Shown: positions 8,927 through 18,643, counted from the stretch's first letter. The stretch is DNA of 64,000 nucleotides from Chitinophagaceae bacterium (GCA_025449645.1 JANWIY010000107.1:1-64000); one strand, 5' to 3'. The notes: a model not told the origin generated them from the letters alone. Made by a program: numbers and translations.

Positions 8927-10285
8927 CTAAATGATCTCAAAATATCTCCTGTACTCCCAATCCGTTACGGCTTTCAGATGCTGATTCCATTCCCACTCCC
9001 GGGTGGCTACGAAATGATCAATAAAATCTTCACCCAATAAGTTTTTGGCCAGGCTGGATTGCTTCATTTTCTGGGTCGCTTCATCCAATGTTCTCGGAAG
9101 GCGGCCATTGGAAGAATTCCGGTAACCGTTGCCTTTTGTTGGAGCCTGTTGTAACTCAAGATGATTTTTGATCCCATATAAGCCGGAGGATAGGGCCCCA
9201 GCCATGGCCAGGTAGGGATTGGAATCAGCCCCGACAACCCTTGTTTCCAGGCGGGTGGAATGCACGGAATCATTTAAAACACGAAGGGCTACAGTACGGT
9301 TGTCGAAACCCCAGCTACGTGTGGTCGGGGCCCAGCCTCCTTCTACCAATCGTTTGTAGCTGTTAACGGTTGGCGCGTAGAGTGGCAAAATATGCGGCAG
9401 GCAAAATAACTGGCCTGCAATATATTGTTTCATGCATTGGCTGATCTTTTCCGGATCATCCTGGTCGTGAAAGAGGTTTCTCTTGGATTCTTTATCCCAC
9501 AGACTCTGATGAATATGACCTCCACATCCCGGCAGGTTTTCATTGATCTTCGCCATGAAGGTTGCCATGATCCCATGTCTGTATGCAATTTCTTTAACAG
9601 CGGTTTTAAATATTATAGCCCGGTCGCCCGCTTCCAGTATCGGTGCATAAAGGATCGCAGCTTCGTAAGTACCCGGACCTGTTTCTGTATGAATTCCCTC
9701 CAATGGTATGTCAAATTTTTTCAGCAGATCAAACAGGTCAGTGAAATAATCATTTTTCAGACTGGTTCTTAAAATTGAATACCCAAACATGCCAGGCGTG
9801 AGTGGTACCAGGTTCTTGTACTGCTTTTCGGCTGCGCTCCGGGGAGTTTCTGCAAAATTGAACCATTCAAATTCCTGAGCAGCATAAGGTGTGAATCCAA
9901 GTTCTGTCGCTTCGGCCAGGATTTTTTTTAGTAATTGCCGTGGACAAACTGTTGCCGCTTTTCCATCAGCTCCGCTCATTTCTCCCAGGAAAAATGGAAG
10001 TCCTTCTTCCCAGGGAATCTTGCGGAAGCTGTTGAGATCAATCCGTGTGACAGCATCCGGGTATCCCGTATGCCAACCGGTAAACTTAACATTGTTGTAA
10101 GCCGCATCCGCCATATCCCATCCAAAAATGACGTCACAGAAATGACTGTCTTTTTCAATGAGCGAAAGAAATTTTTCCGAGGAAATATACTTTCCCCTTA
10201 AAATGCCATCCGTATCGCTGTATGCAATCCTAACCATCCCGGAGGGATGCGTCTTTACATATTGTATTATTTCTTTCAGGTCCAT
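8927..10285 (-). CDS. Glutamine-synthetase-family gamma-glutamyl-amine ligase
   Basis: A 452-residue member of the glutamine synthetase superfamily in the subgroup that ligates glutamate to amines (PuuA, GlnA4, IpuC-like) rather than ammonia. The N-terminus DLKEIIQYVKTHPSGMVRIAYSDTDGILRGK is typical of it, with later blocks PGCGGHIHQSLWD and APTTRSWGFDNRTVALRVL. Start chosen at the ATG 10283-10285, 10 bp after the permease stop; 28 upstream codons in frame overlap the permease and are not family-like. Neighbours (ethanolamine-type permease, Fe-ADH, ALDH) suggest the amine is ethanolamine or another amino alcohol. Confidence 0.82.
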   Translation of the reverse strand: MDLKEIIQYVKTHPSGMVRIAYSDTDGILRGKYISSEKFLSLIEKDSHFCDVIFGWDMADAAYNNVKFTGWHTGYPDAVTRIDLNSFRKIPWEEGLPFFLGEMSGADGKAATVCPRQLLKKILAEATELGFTPYAAQEFEWFNFAETPRSAAEKQYKNLVPLTPGMFGYSILRTSLKNDYFTDLFDLLKKFDIPLEGIHTETGPGTYEAAILYAPILEAGDRAIIFKTAVKEIAYRHGIMATFMAKINENLPGCGGHIHQSLWDKESKRNLFHDQDDPEKISQCMKQYIAGQLFCLPHILPLYAPTVNSYKRLVEGGWAPTTRSWGFDNRTVALRVLNDSVHSTRLETRVVGADSNPYLAMAGALSSGLYGIKNHLELQQAPTKGNGYRNSSNGRLPRTLDEATQKMKQSSLAKNLLGEDFIDHFVATREWEWNQHLKAVTDWEYRRYFEII

Positions 10286-10295
10286 GGGATGCTGT

Positions 10296-11624
10296 TTAGC
10301 TGAAATGGGGACTGGGCTTTTCCTTATTGAATGCTTTAAATATAAAATAACAACCTGCCAGCAATCCACAATAAATGACTGCTAATTTAAAATTATAGAT
10401 AGTCATGGCAATAAATGAGATCAGGGCAATCACCAGGGCAATCACCGGGGAAGCGGGATACAGGGGTACTTTAAAAGGCCGGGTCAGACCCGGTTCGCTT
10501 TTACGCAAGCTGAGCAGGGATACCATGGAAAGAATATATAATGTAAGTGCCCCGAATACAGAAATTGTAATGATCTCGCCGGTTTTGCCAGTGCATAAAG
10601 CAATGATGCCGATCAGCATATTGACGAATAATGCATTTACCGGCGTCCGAAAGCGATTGTGGATCCTACCGATCCAGGATGGTGCAAAACGAACGCGGCC
10701 AAATTCGAAACTGGATCTTCCTGCAGCCAGGATGATCCCATGAAATGATGCGATCAGGCCCAGCAATCCGACCGTAATCAGAAGCTGATAAAGAAAATGG
10801 CTACGCGTTATAACATGAGACAAGGCCATTGGCAGGGGCGAATCCGAACTGGTACCATCCGTTTTGTAAACAACGGCCTCCCATCCCGCAATGCCAACAG
10901 ATCCTGCAAAAGTGAGTATGCACAAGATCACCAATGTAAAAATAGCAGAGCCAAAACCGACCAGTATTGTCCTCTGCGGGTTTAGGGTTTCTTCAGCAAC
11001 GTTAGCCACACCCTCAATACCCAAAAAAAACCAAATGGCAAAAGGAAGCGAAGCAAATACGCCTTCCCAACTCTGCGGGAATGCATGATGTTGAAGATTC
11101 GTCATTGTTAAATGAGGAAGTGTAATTCCGGCAAACAATAACAATTCCCCCACTGCGAGAATTGTGATGAGAAGTTCGAACGAAGCCGCGGCCTTCACGC
11201 CATAAATATTAAGTGCAGTAAACACCAGATAAATAAAAATGGCAATGCCCAGCACCGGCAACTGGGGAAAAAACAAATTGAAATATGCGCCGATAGCAAA
11301 TGCAATCGCTGGAGGTGCAAAGATAAATTCGATATTTTGAGCCATGCCGGCAAGAAAACCCAGGTCTCTTCCAAGTGCACGGGTAGCGTAATCAAATGCG
11401 CCACCCGCCCTGGGAATCGAGCAGGCCAGTTCTGCATAGCTGAATGTGAAAGCAAGGTACATGATGATGACAAAAAAGGTGGCAATGGCTAAACCCAGGG
11501 TTCCTCCTTTTTCAAGGCCCAGGTTCCAGCCGAAATACATGCCGGAGATAACATAGCCAACGCCAAGACCCCATAGCATGGTGGAGTTGAGTGTTCGTTT
11601 CAGTCCAATGGCTGGCTGGGACAA
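10296..11624 (-). CDS. APC-family permease, ethanolamine-permease-like
   Basis: An inner-membrane amino acid/polyamine/organocation transporter with about 12 hydrophobic segments. The first segments (GLGVGYVISGMYFGWNLGLEKGG, then FSYAELACSIPRAGGAFDYATRALG) closely resemble those of the ethanolamine permease family. Start is uncertain: a TTG at 11622-11624 begins (M)SQPAIGLKRTLNS just before segment 1, while an upstream TTG at 11708 would add 28 residues and leave only 35 bp to sucC. It heads the ligase-ADH-ALDH cluster and would import its substrate. Confidence 0.78.
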   Translation of the reverse strand: MSQPAIGLKRTLNSTMLWGLGVGYVISGMYFGWNLGLEKGGTLGLAIATFFVIIMYLAFTFSYAELACSIPRAGGAFDYATRALGRDLGFLAGMAQNIEFIFAPPAIAFAIGAYFNLFFPQLPVLGIAIFIYLVFTALNIYGVKAAASFELLITILAVGELLLFAGITLPHLTMTNLQHHAFPQSWEGVFASLPFAIWFFLGIEGVANVAEETLNPQRTILVGFGSAIFTLVILCILTFAGSVGIAGWEAVVYKTDGTSSDSPLPMALSHVITRSHFLYQLLITVGLLGLIASFHGIILAAGRSSFEFGRVRFAPSWIGRIHNRFRTPVNALFVNMLIGIIALCTGKTGEIITISVFGALTLYILSMVSLLSLRKSEPGLTRPFKVPLYPASPVIALVIALISFIAMTIYNFKLAVIYCGLLAGCYFIFKAFNKEKPSPHFS

Positions 11625-11743
11625 GCAAATAAGTTTATCCGCAATATAGGGTATAATAACAGGTTTCCGCTGATAGGAAATTGAAGTCTCAAGACAGGTC
11701 TGGAACAAAAAATAATCGCTTAATTTCGTGCAAATTTTTGATC

Positions 11744-12955
11744 ATGAATCTTCACGAATACCAGGCTAAGGAATTGCTCAAAAAATACCATGTTCCGGTT
11801 CAGGAAGGGATACCCGTGGACTCGGCCAATGCTGCAGAGGAGGCATATAAGCAGATCAAGGTACAGAGCGGTAATTCATTTGCGGTGGTAAAAGCACAAA
11901 TCCATGCGGGCGGCCGTGGAAAGGGCAAGATCAGGGGGACGGAGCAGCGGGGCGTGGCCGTGGCAAAAAATGCTGAAGATGTACGCAATTTTGCTTCCAA
12001 TATACTTGGCGGCACACTGGTCACAATCCAAACGGGGGAAGCGGGAAAAGTTGTCCATAAAGTACTGGTGGCACAGGATGTTTATTACCCCGGAGCCAAC
12101 CCGGTGAAAGAATTTTATCTCTCCATATTGCTAGACCGGGCCAGGGGTCAGTATGTTATCATGTACAGCTCCGAGGGCGGAATGGATATCGAAGAAGTAG
12201 CACATAAAACCCCCGATAAAATTTTTAAAGAATGGGTATTTCCGTTTGGACCCCTCCAGGCTTTCCAGGCACGAAAGATCGCATTTAATCTGGGGCTTTC
12301 CGGTGAGGCTTTCAAGAATTGCTCCAGGTTTGTCACCAATCTTTATAATGCATATATCGGGCTGGACTGCAGCATGCTTGAAATTAATCCGCTGTTTAAA
12401 ACGAGCGACGAAAAAATGATTGCTGTAGATTGCAAAATGAATCTGGATGATAATGCGCTCATGCGGCATCCTGATCTGGAAGCTATGCGCGATATCAGCG
12501 AAGAAGACCCGACGGAAGTGGAAGCCGGAAAATATAATCTCAATTTTGTAAAGCTTGATGGCAATGTGGGCTGCATGGTCAATGGCGCAGGCCTGGCCAT
12601 GGCTACAATGGATATGATCAAACTAAGCGGTGGCGAACCTGCAAATTTTCTGGATGTGGGTGGAAGTGCCAACGCACAGACCGTAGAGGCCGGATTCCGG
12701 ATCATTTTGAAGGATCCCAAAGTAAAGGCCATCCTCATTAATATTTTTGGTGGAATTGTCCGTTGTGATCGCGTTGCTCAAGGAGTTATTGATGCGTATC
12801 ATTCTATCGGCACCATCAAAGTACCGATCATTGTACGGCTTCAGGGAACGAATGCAGAAGAAGCAAAAAAGCTCATTGAGGAGAGCGGACTGAAAGTTCA
12901 ATCCGCTATTTTGCTCAGTGAAGCGGCTGCTCTGGTAAATAAGGCAGTCGCTTAG
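11744..12955 (+). CDS. sucC: Succinyl-CoA ligase (ADP-forming), beta subunit
   Basis: A 403-residue ATP-grasp protein starting [15 protein letters not shown], the canonical SucC N-terminus; the in-frame extension upstream is not family-like. It carries [10 protein letters not shown], the magnesium-site region LEINPL, and the C-terminal ligase motif [13 protein letters not shown]. With SucD it makes succinate and ATP in the TCA cycle. No sucD is adjacent, so the alpha subunit must be elsewhere. A -7-like TAATTTCG lies about 15 bp upstream. It diverges from the permease gene. Confidence 0.96.
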   Translation: MNLHEYQAKELLKKYHVPVQEGIPVDSANAAEEAYKQIKVQSGNSFAVVKAQIHAGGRGKGKIRGTEQRGVAVAKNAEDVRNFASNILGGTLVTIQTGEAGKVVHKVLVAQDVYYPGANPVKEFYLSILLDRARGQYVIMYSSEGGMDIEEVAHKTPDKIFKEWVFPFGPLQAFQARKIAFNLGLSGEAFKNCSRFVTNLYNAYIGLDCSMLEINPLFKTSDEKMIAVDCKMNLDDNALMRHPDLEAMRDISEEDPTEVEAGKYNLNFVKLDGNVGCMVNGAGLAMATMDMIKLSGGEPANFLDVGGSANAQTVEAGFRIILKDPKVKAILINIFGGIVRCDRVAQGVIDAYHSIGTIKVPIIVRLQGTNAEEAKKLIEESGLKVQSAILLSEAAALVNKAVA

Positions 12956-12963
12956 AAAACGGT

Positions 12964-14370
12964 CTACCTGTTTTTCTTAAAAAGCATATAATCCTGCTTG
13001 TAAACGATCACATCATTTTTATCGAATACTGCCGGAAGATCCTTTTCACCATCCTGAGCGTATCGCTTCAGGAATGTGTATTTCTTAGAAAGAACAGAAT
13101 CTTTACGGATCATGCCGAGATATACCGGGTCGGTGTACAGGTAAAGATAATCTGGCAAAATAGCAATTATCCTGTCATGGGCATTTTTATAGGTGATTGC
13201 CTGCGGCGTAACCAGCATTTGGTTGTCATAAATATAGCCACCGGTGTAATAACCCAACGCACCAATATCGTCCGCGAAGAAGACCTTATCCCGGTAGTCT
13301 GCCCCTTTAAAATCATTTCTTAATTCTCCATATACATGCACCTCAATTCCGCTTTTTCCGGTTTTATAAAGTATAACAATCCATCCAAAAACTGCAAACA
13401 GGGGAAGAGCCACCAGCCACTTGTACTTCGAAAGATCAAGCCTCAGGGTTAAAGCAAGATCTGCAATAGCCGTGCTGGCAAAAATCAGCTGAATTACTTC
13501 TATGGGATAAATATACCAGGTCCAGATCCAGGGTGCGCGAAGAAAATAGGCGCCGGCGTAGCAGATTATCCAAATACCTGAGATCAAAAGGAATTGAAGG
13601 GAACGCAGCTTCCTGATCATGCCGTAAACGGCCAGGGGAAAAATAAGGTAATTGAAGGGATGCCTGAAGAAAATGCTGTTTACAAGATTGAAAAACGGAT
13701 TCCTGCCCGAAGCGCTTTTCGCAATAACCGACTGCGGCAGCACTTGACCGTAATATCTGTAAATTACAAAAAGCGGAATCGCTACCAGAATGACTGACAA
13801 AATGAAATACTTCCATGGAAATCTTTTTGTCATTAGGATTTCATAGCAGCCCAAAACAAAAAGCAGGATCAGGGCTTCCGGCCTCAGAAAATAGATCAGG
13901 GACAGTAATGCGAAAGCAAAACCTTTTTTTTGTTGCAGATAAAGAATAATTCCGAGTAAGGATAGGAACAAAAATAAGTTGGCTTCCATTCCGCCTACAC
14001 TAATGCGATTAACGATCGGATCAAAGGCAAAGAAAGTAGTAAAAAGGATCAGCAGGGTCCTGCTTCCAGATAAAAAAAAACGATAAACCAGGTAAAGTGT
14101 CCCAAGGTCGCAGACCAGGTTAAAGACAACAAAAAATTTTCCTGCAGCAATAGAGAAAAGTAGCGGAATGGTTGAAAGAAGGGCAAATAAAGGGGCTGTG
14201 GTACCCATGATTTTCTCATGTATATTATAAACCAGTCCATCGCCGTTCACGATATGCTGCCCATAACGGTAAGTAATAAAAGCATCATCAAAGGTCGGTA
14301 GGATATAAGCTGCCAGAAGGCGGCAAACAATAATAATCAAACAGGCAAGCCAGAAGTTTTTAATATTCAT
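12964..14370 (-). CDS. GT-C-like polytopic membrane glycosyltransferase, putative
   Basis: A 468-residue protein with about 10-11 membrane segments and a C-terminal soluble part of about 120 residues. Near the N-terminus is YILPTFDDAFITYRYGQ followed by NGDGLVYN and MGTTAPLF. The double-Asp motif in the first periplasmic loop is typical of GT-C enzymes that use polyprenyl-linked sugars (arabinosyl/mannosyl type). The late segment DIGALGYYTGG is also seen in this group. The sugar and acceptor are unknown. It is convergent with sucC, 8 bp apart. Confidence 0.6.
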   Translation of the reverse strand: MNIKNFWLACLIIIVCRLLAAYILPTFDDAFITYRYGQHIVNGDGLVYNIHEKIMGTTAPLFALLSTIPLLFSIAAGKFFVVFNLVCDLGTLYLVYRFFLSGSRTLLILFTTFFAFDPIVNRISVGGMEANLFLFLSLLGIILYLQQKKGFAFALLSLIYFLRPEALILLFVLGCYEILMTKRFPWKYFILSVILVAIPLFVIYRYYGQVLPQSVIAKSASGRNPFFNLVNSIFFRHPFNYLIFPLAVYGMIRKLRSLQFLLISGIWIICYAGAYFLRAPWIWTWYIYPIEVIQLIFASTAIADLALTLRLDLSKYKWLVALPLFAVFGWIVILYKTGKSGIEVHVYGELRNDFKGADYRDKVFFADDIGALGYYTGGYIYDNQMLVTPQAITYKNAHDRIIAILPDYLYLYTDPVYLGMIRKDSVLSKKYTFLKRYAQDGEKDLPAVFDKNDVIVYKQDYMLFKKNR

Positions 14371-14496
14371 AGAAGGGTTAGAGTATCCCTGATCCCTGGT
14401 TGCTAATGTACAGTTTTTCCTGTTTGGATTGAGAAGAGATTAAAATAAACAGTTCATATTCTCTTCACAATTTGGTCTACCTGCTGTTACATGAAT

Positions 14497-14955
14497 TCAG
14501 CTTTTTACCAGGCGTGCCGGAAGGTGTTTCCCTAGAATTTCCACCTTCACCCTAACGATGCCGAGACCGGTATATTTAAGACGGTGGGCAGCCGAGCGGC
14601 TTAAATCAATCAGACGCGGGTTGCGGGGATGCATCCGGTCGTTGATGCGCAATATGATCCATCTTTTATTTTTCAGATTGGTTATCCGTACCCAATTATT
14701 GATAGGAATGACATTGCTTGCGGCAGAAAGCTTATTCTGACTAAATATTTCTCCGTTGGCTGTTTTCCTACCCTCAAATTTATTCGCATAAAAACTGGCC
14801 GTTCCATAATGAGTAGGCAGCTTTTTTAAAACTGGGTTTTTGGAAGGACCTTGCTTCCCGCATTTTGCGGAATGCGGCGGTGTATATTGTTTTTGCTGCC
14901 CCTGCGCCTGTTGCCCGGCAGCGAAAAGAGCCAAGAGGAAGAAAATCTTTTTCAT
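14497..14955 (-). CDS. rlpA: RlpA-family septal ring protein
   Basis: A 152-residue secreted protein. The signal peptide starts at MKKIFFLLALFAAG (ATG 14953-14955); an in-frame ATG 18 bp earlier is less likely. The double-psi beta-barrel is clear: GTASFYANKFEGRKTANGE, NKLSAAS, VRITNLKNKR and VRINDRMHPRNPRLIDLSRSAA, including the Asp in the lytic-transglycosylase pocket region. There is no SPOR domain. Known RlpA proteins cleave denuded glycan strands at septa. It lies downstream of an L,D-transpeptidase gene, in a small peptidoglycan cluster. Confidence 0.88.
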   Translation of the reverse strand: MKKIFFLLALFAAGQQAQGQQKQYTPPHSAKCGKQGPSKNPVLKKLPTHYGTASFYANKFEGRKTANGEIFSQNKLSAASNVIPINNWVRITNLKNKRWIILRINDRMHPRNPRLIDLSRSAAHRLKYTGLGIVRVKVEILGKHLPARLVKS

Positions 14956-14968
14956 GAGGATTGTTTCT

Positions 14969-14995
14969 GTCAACCATCAACTGTCATCCATTGAC
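14969..14995. repeat. Family A repeat fragment (GTTGATG type)
   Basis: GTCAACCATCAACTGTCAT followed by CCATTGAC lies between the L,D-transpeptidase stop and rlpA. Read on the minus strand it starts just after the stop. It is a partial copy without the core seen in complete elements. Confidence 0.6.
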
Positions 14996-14997
14996 GT

Positions 14998-16680
14998 TTA
15001 TTCAACGGCTTTCCTGGCAAAATATTTTTGACTCAAATAGCGGTCCTCATCATAAATATCGTCATAAAACCTAATTACACCGCCCTTTCCTTCGCAGGTA
15101 AAATACCGGATAAACAGGGGAAGTTTGTGAAACCCGGTTATTAAATGCTTTTCTTTTCGCGCAATCCAGGCTTTGAGGGTATCGGCCGGATATTTCAGCG
15201 TATCGTTCCTGACCAAGAAATTGGCAAATTTTCGCCATTCCTTTACGCGTACACAACCATGGCTGATGGCCCGGTTAGGTTTACCGAACATCCAGCGAAC
15301 ATTGGTATCATGCAGATATACGCTGTATTTATTCCGGAAGTTAAATTTAATCACGCCCAGCGAGTTATCATCCCCTTCCCTTTGCTTGATCTGGTATGGA
15401 AAATGAGTCTTGCTTAGTTTGGCCCAATTGATACGATGCGGATCCAATACACTGTCGTCCTTGTCCACCACCATCAGGTTTTCGGTTGTGAGAAAATCAA
15501 CATTCTCCTGGATCTTCGGCAGCATTTCCTTAAAAATAATACTATACGGAACCGTCCACTGAGGCATCGTAATGAAATTTGAAATATCGCTTGTGAGTAC
15601 GGGTGTCCTGGTCTGCGGACCGCCAACGATCACCCGTGAGCTAAAAACCAGGGTATCATGATCCCAGACTTCCATGGTATAGCTCGGAAGATTCACCCAT
15701 ACATAGGTCTCCGGAAGCGTATCCGGCAGCTGCTTATAACGGTCAAGTGTAATCGCAATCCGCCTGAACTTCTCTTCGTCGGTATTGTTGAGCTTATCAA
15801 TCAGGGGGTCTGAGATCATGCCCGTGAGCCGGAATCCATATTTCTTCTGATACCTTCTTATGACAGATTTAAATGCGGTCGTATCCAACGGTGGCGTACT
15901 GTCAGCCAGATTTCCGGTCTCTTCCAACCGTTTCTGAAGCAATTTAAAAAAGCTCACAGAATCTGAATAGGGATATGGCAGATAGGTGTAGGGTAAAAAG
16001 CTGGCATTCGCCAAAAACTGCGGCAGATAGGCCCTCAGCGAATCATATCCCCTAAATTTGGGTTCAAGTCCGCGTAGAACCGGGCCCACTTTCCCATCCT
16101 GTAATGCCTGGTATAAAGCGGCTGTATAAAAACTGTCTGGCAGTACGGAGTCTGTTCGCAGGGTTACGCTATCATAGGGAATTCTTCCATGTTTCAGATC
16201 CTTTGTCAGAAGAAAAAAAGCATCAGTCATCAGCAGATCTGCCCTGGCTAATAAGGCCGCGTTCTTTCTGGCATTGGTATCTACCTGAAAAATGCGCTGG
16301 ATAAAAGCCAGCATATGATCATGGTAATCGTTAGGAAACAGTCCGAATAATCTGCTATTGCTGATAAATTTCAGGAGGGAATCTCCGGCCTGGCTCATTT
16401 GGTCTTCTTTAAACCATTGCTGCCGGTACATGTTGGCGGCGTAGAAACTATCCACAAGTGATGTGTAGGAAAAATTGACTGAATCATTTAGTTTACCCTT
16501 GTTTTGCTTCAGGAAGTCAAGCGTACTCCGGATATCTTCCATTGTTCTGTCGGAAAGTTTTTCGGGATTGGCTACTATATCCTTCTCAGGCGCTTTCTTG
16601 CTGCTATTTTTGCATTGAATAAGGGGGAAGGTCAGAGCGATTAAGATCAATAAAGAAAAACACCGATATCTCATCTGCAT
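14998..16680 (-). CDS. L,D-transpeptidase, YcbB/LdtD-type lipoprotein
   Basis: A 560-residue protein with a lipoprotein signal (FPLIQC, Cys at about 23). A scaffold domain is followed by a peptidoglycan-binding-like helix region (TAFKSVIRRYQKKYGFRLTG, about 300) and a YkuD catalytic domain with KYSVYLHDT and HGCVRVKEW, in which Cys is the nucleophile. These enzymes make 3-3 crosslinks. Length matches the large YcbB class. Two ATGs (16680 and 16674) are possible. It precedes rlpA and diverges from a VanX-like dipeptidase gene, so local genes remodel peptidoglycan. Confidence 0.92.
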   Translation of the reverse strand: MQMRYRCFSLLILIALTFPLIQCKNSSKKAPEKDIVANPEKLSDRTMEDIRSTLDFLKQNKGKLNDSVNFSYTSLVDSFYAANMYRQQWFKEDQMSQAGDSLLKFISNSRLFGLFPNDYHDHMLAFIQRIFQVDTNARKNAALLARADLLMTDAFFLLTKDLKHGRIPYDSVTLRTDSVLPDSFYTAALYQALQDGKVGPVLRGLEPKFRGYDSLRAYLPQFLANASFLPYTYLPYPYSDSVSFFKLLQKRLEETGNLADSTPPLDTTAFKSVIRRYQKKYGFRLTGMISDPLIDKLNNTDEEKFRRIAITLDRYKQLPDTLPETYVWVNLPSYTMEVWDHDTLVFSSRVIVGGPQTRTPVLTSDISNFITMPQWTVPYSIIFKEMLPKIQENVDFLTTENLMVVDKDDSVLDPHRINWAKLSKTHFPYQIKQREGDDNSLGVIKFNFRNKYSVYLHDTNVRWMFGKPNRAISHGCVRVKEWRKFANFLVRNDTLKYPADTLKAWIARKEKHLITGFHKLPLFIRYFTCEGKGGVIRFYDDIYDEDRYLSQKYFARKAVE

Positions 16681-16739
16681 GAACCAGGGTTAAGTAACAA
16701 AAAAGGGGGAACCAGCACTTTAAAGAAACAACTTATTAT

Positions 16740-17483
16740 ATGAAAAACAAAATAATGCCGCAGGGGCTGTCCGGGGCCCTTTTTATGATATATCTAACAA
16801 TAAATTCCCTCTCCGCAGCGGCGCAAGTGTTACCCCGCAGTGCCTATGGTCCGCAGGTCGTCAACAGTCTCCCGCTTTATTATCAATCATTAAAGGGTCA
16901 CCCTGAAAAAGAACTGAAGTCAGTGAAGCGTCCCGGTCTCGTTTCCGATCTGCAATATGCAACAGAAAATAATTACATGAACAGTGTGCTTTACCAGGAA
17001 AAGCCAAGGGCGATCTACCTGCGGCAACCCGTTGCGCAGGCACTTAACGGAGTACTGAAAGAATTATCAGAAACGGGTCTGGGTCTGAAGATTTTTGATG
17101 CATACCGCCCCTATTCCGTGACCATAAGGCTCTGGAAAAAGCTGCATGACGCACGATATGCTGCCGATCCTGCTGAAGGAAGCGACCATAACCGGGGGAT
17201 AGCTGTGGACCTGACGCTGCTGGATTTGAAAACACAAAAATCAGTCGATATGCCGACGGGATTCGACAATTTTACCGATTCCGCGCACCAGGATTTTATG
17301 GGGCTCAGCTCTGCTGTATTAATAAATCGAAATCGTCTGAAACGGGTGATGGAAAAATATGGATTCATTGCCCTGCGCACTGAATGGTGGCATTTCAGCT
17401 GGCCTCATCCGGAAAATTTTGACCTGCTCGACCTGAGTTTTAACGAACTTAAAAAAATAACGGACGAAGAAATGGAACACTGA
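16740..17483 (+). CDS. D-alanyl-D-alanine dipeptidase, VanX/DdpX-type (M15D)
   Basis: A 247-residue exported zinc dipeptidase with an N-terminal signal peptide. VanX hallmarks are present: FDAYRPYSVTIRLWK (the Arg clamp), SDHNRGIAVDLTL (the HxxxxxxD zinc site) and TEWWHFSW (catalytic Glu and zinc His). DMPTGFDNFTDSAH is the conserved MGTxFD-like loop. It hydrolyses D-Ala-D-Ala dipeptide. Without vanHA genes nearby a recycling or nutrient role is likelier than glycopeptide resistance. Confidence 0.9.
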   Translation: MKNKIMPQGLSGALFMIYLTINSLSAAAQVLPRSAYGPQVVNSLPLYYQSLKGHPEKELKSVKRPGLVSDLQYATENNYMNSVLYQEKPRAIYLRQPVAQALNGVLKELSETGLGLKIFDAYRPYSVTIRLWKKLHDARYAADPAEGSDHNRGIAVDLTLLDLKTQKSVDMPTGFDNFTDSAHQDFMGLSSAVLINRNRLKRVMEKYGFIALRTEWWHFSWPHPENFDLLDLSFNELKKITDEEMEH

Positions 17484-17501
17484 GCCGATTCGTAATCTTA
17501 T

Positions 17502-18509
17502 TTATTCTCCTGGCAATACCCTGGGGATCCGTTGTTCGAGCATAAGAAAATCTGCGAGTACTATGGCTGTGACTGCTTCCAGCACTACCGGAACGCGAAG
17601 GGCTATGCAAAGATCATGGCGGCCTTTTACAGAAAAGTTTTCCATTTTTCCTGATTCAAGGTTCAACGTGAATTGTTCTTTCGGCGTGGAGGATGTTGGC
17701 TTGATGGCAATTCGAAAAACCAGTTCATTTCCATTGGTAATGCCGCCCACTATGCCACCGGCATGATTGGTCAGGGTTTTCCCTTCCTTGTTCTCAATGG
17801 GATCATTGTGTTCAATGCCAAACATTTTCGCAGCTGCAAAACCGGTTCCGAATTCGATGGCCCTTACAGCAGGAATAGCAAATACTATGTGGGCGATCTG
17901 AGATTCCACGCTGTCAAAAAATGGTTCCCCCAGGGATGCCGGAACTCCGTCAACACGGCATTCCACAATACCGCCAACAGAATCCTTGGCATCGATAGCT
18001 TTCTGCAGGCCTGCTTCAATATCTTTTAATCCGCCGATCTCGGTAATTTCTGCCTGCACCCCAGTTTGAATTCTTTTTAATAATTTTTTTGCGACGACGC
18101 CTCCGGCAACCAGGGCTGCAGTAAGCCGGCCGCTAAAATGGCCACCACCGCGATAATCCTCAAAACCACCGAATTTTCGATGCGCCACAAAATCAGCATG
18201 CCCCGGCCTGGGAACGGCACGCAATTTTTCATAATCGGAGGAACGGGCATTATTGTTTTCAAATAATATGGTTATGGGTGCGCCAGTCGATCTCTCGTTA
18301 AAAATCCCGGATTTAAAAATCGGCAGATCGGATTCCTGCCTCGGAGTGGTTCCTTTCTGGGTCCCTCCCTTTCTTCTCTCCATGTCTTCATCAAAATCCT
18401 CAACGGTCAGCGGCAATCCTGCCGGGCAGCCGTCTATGATCAGGCCCACGCCTGTTCCGTGCGACTCACCGAAAATGGTTACCCTGAAAATGCGGCCAAA
18501 TGAATTCAT
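17502..18509 (-). CDS. aroC: Chorismate synthase
   Basis: A 335-residue FMN-dependent enzyme making chorismate from EPSP. The N-terminus NSFGRIFRVTIFGESHGTGVG and later blocks RPGHADFVAHRKFGGFEDYRGGGHFSGRLTAA and GRHDLCIALR identify it. It is about 20-30 residues shorter than many homologues but no catalytic block is missing. Last gene of the minus-strand aromatic cluster; 134 bp separate it from aroA. Confidence 0.96.
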   Translation of the reverse strand: MNSFGRIFRVTIFGESHGTGVGLIIDGCPAGLPLTVEDFDEDMERRKGGTQKGTTPRQESDLPIFKSGIFNERSTGAPITILFENNNARSSDYEKLRAVPRPGHADFVAHRKFGGFEDYRGGGHFSGRLTAALVAGGVVAKKLLKRIQTGVQAEITEIGGLKDIEAGLQKAIDAKDSVGGIVECRVDGVPASLGEPFFDSVESQIAHIVFAIPAVRAIEFGTGFAAAKMFGIEHNDPIENKEGKTLTNHAGGIVGGITNGNELVFRIAIKPTSSTPKEQFTLNLESGKMENFSVKGRHDLCIALRVPVVLEAVTAIVLADFLMLEQRIPRVLPGE

Positions 18510-18602
18510 AAATTAATATGGTATTGTCAAATTCCTATGAAATTTCTATTCAATTCCCCGATCTGATCATTTAGAACCGGAGCCTTCACCCAAACCCCTC
18601 AA

Positions 18603-18639
18603 GATGCAATCGGAACCGGGAGCTCAGCTGAATTGCATC
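18603..18639. other. Perfect 8-bp inverted repeat in the aroA-aroC gap
   Basis: GATGCAAT at 18603-18610 pairs with ATTGCATC at 18632-18639 across a 21-nt loop. No T-tract follows on either strand, so it is not an obvious intrinsic terminator. It may be an RNA processing or binding site, or chance. Confidence 0.3.
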
Positions 18640-18643
18640 AACC

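Noticed and set aside
9425-9772. Plus-strand frame of 115 codons
   Set aside because: It lies antisense within the ligase gene and shows no protein-like features; a shadow frame.
10286-10369. Longer N-terminus for the glutamine-synthetase-like ligase
   Set aside because: It overlaps the permease coding sequence by 74 bp and is unlike the family N-terminus.
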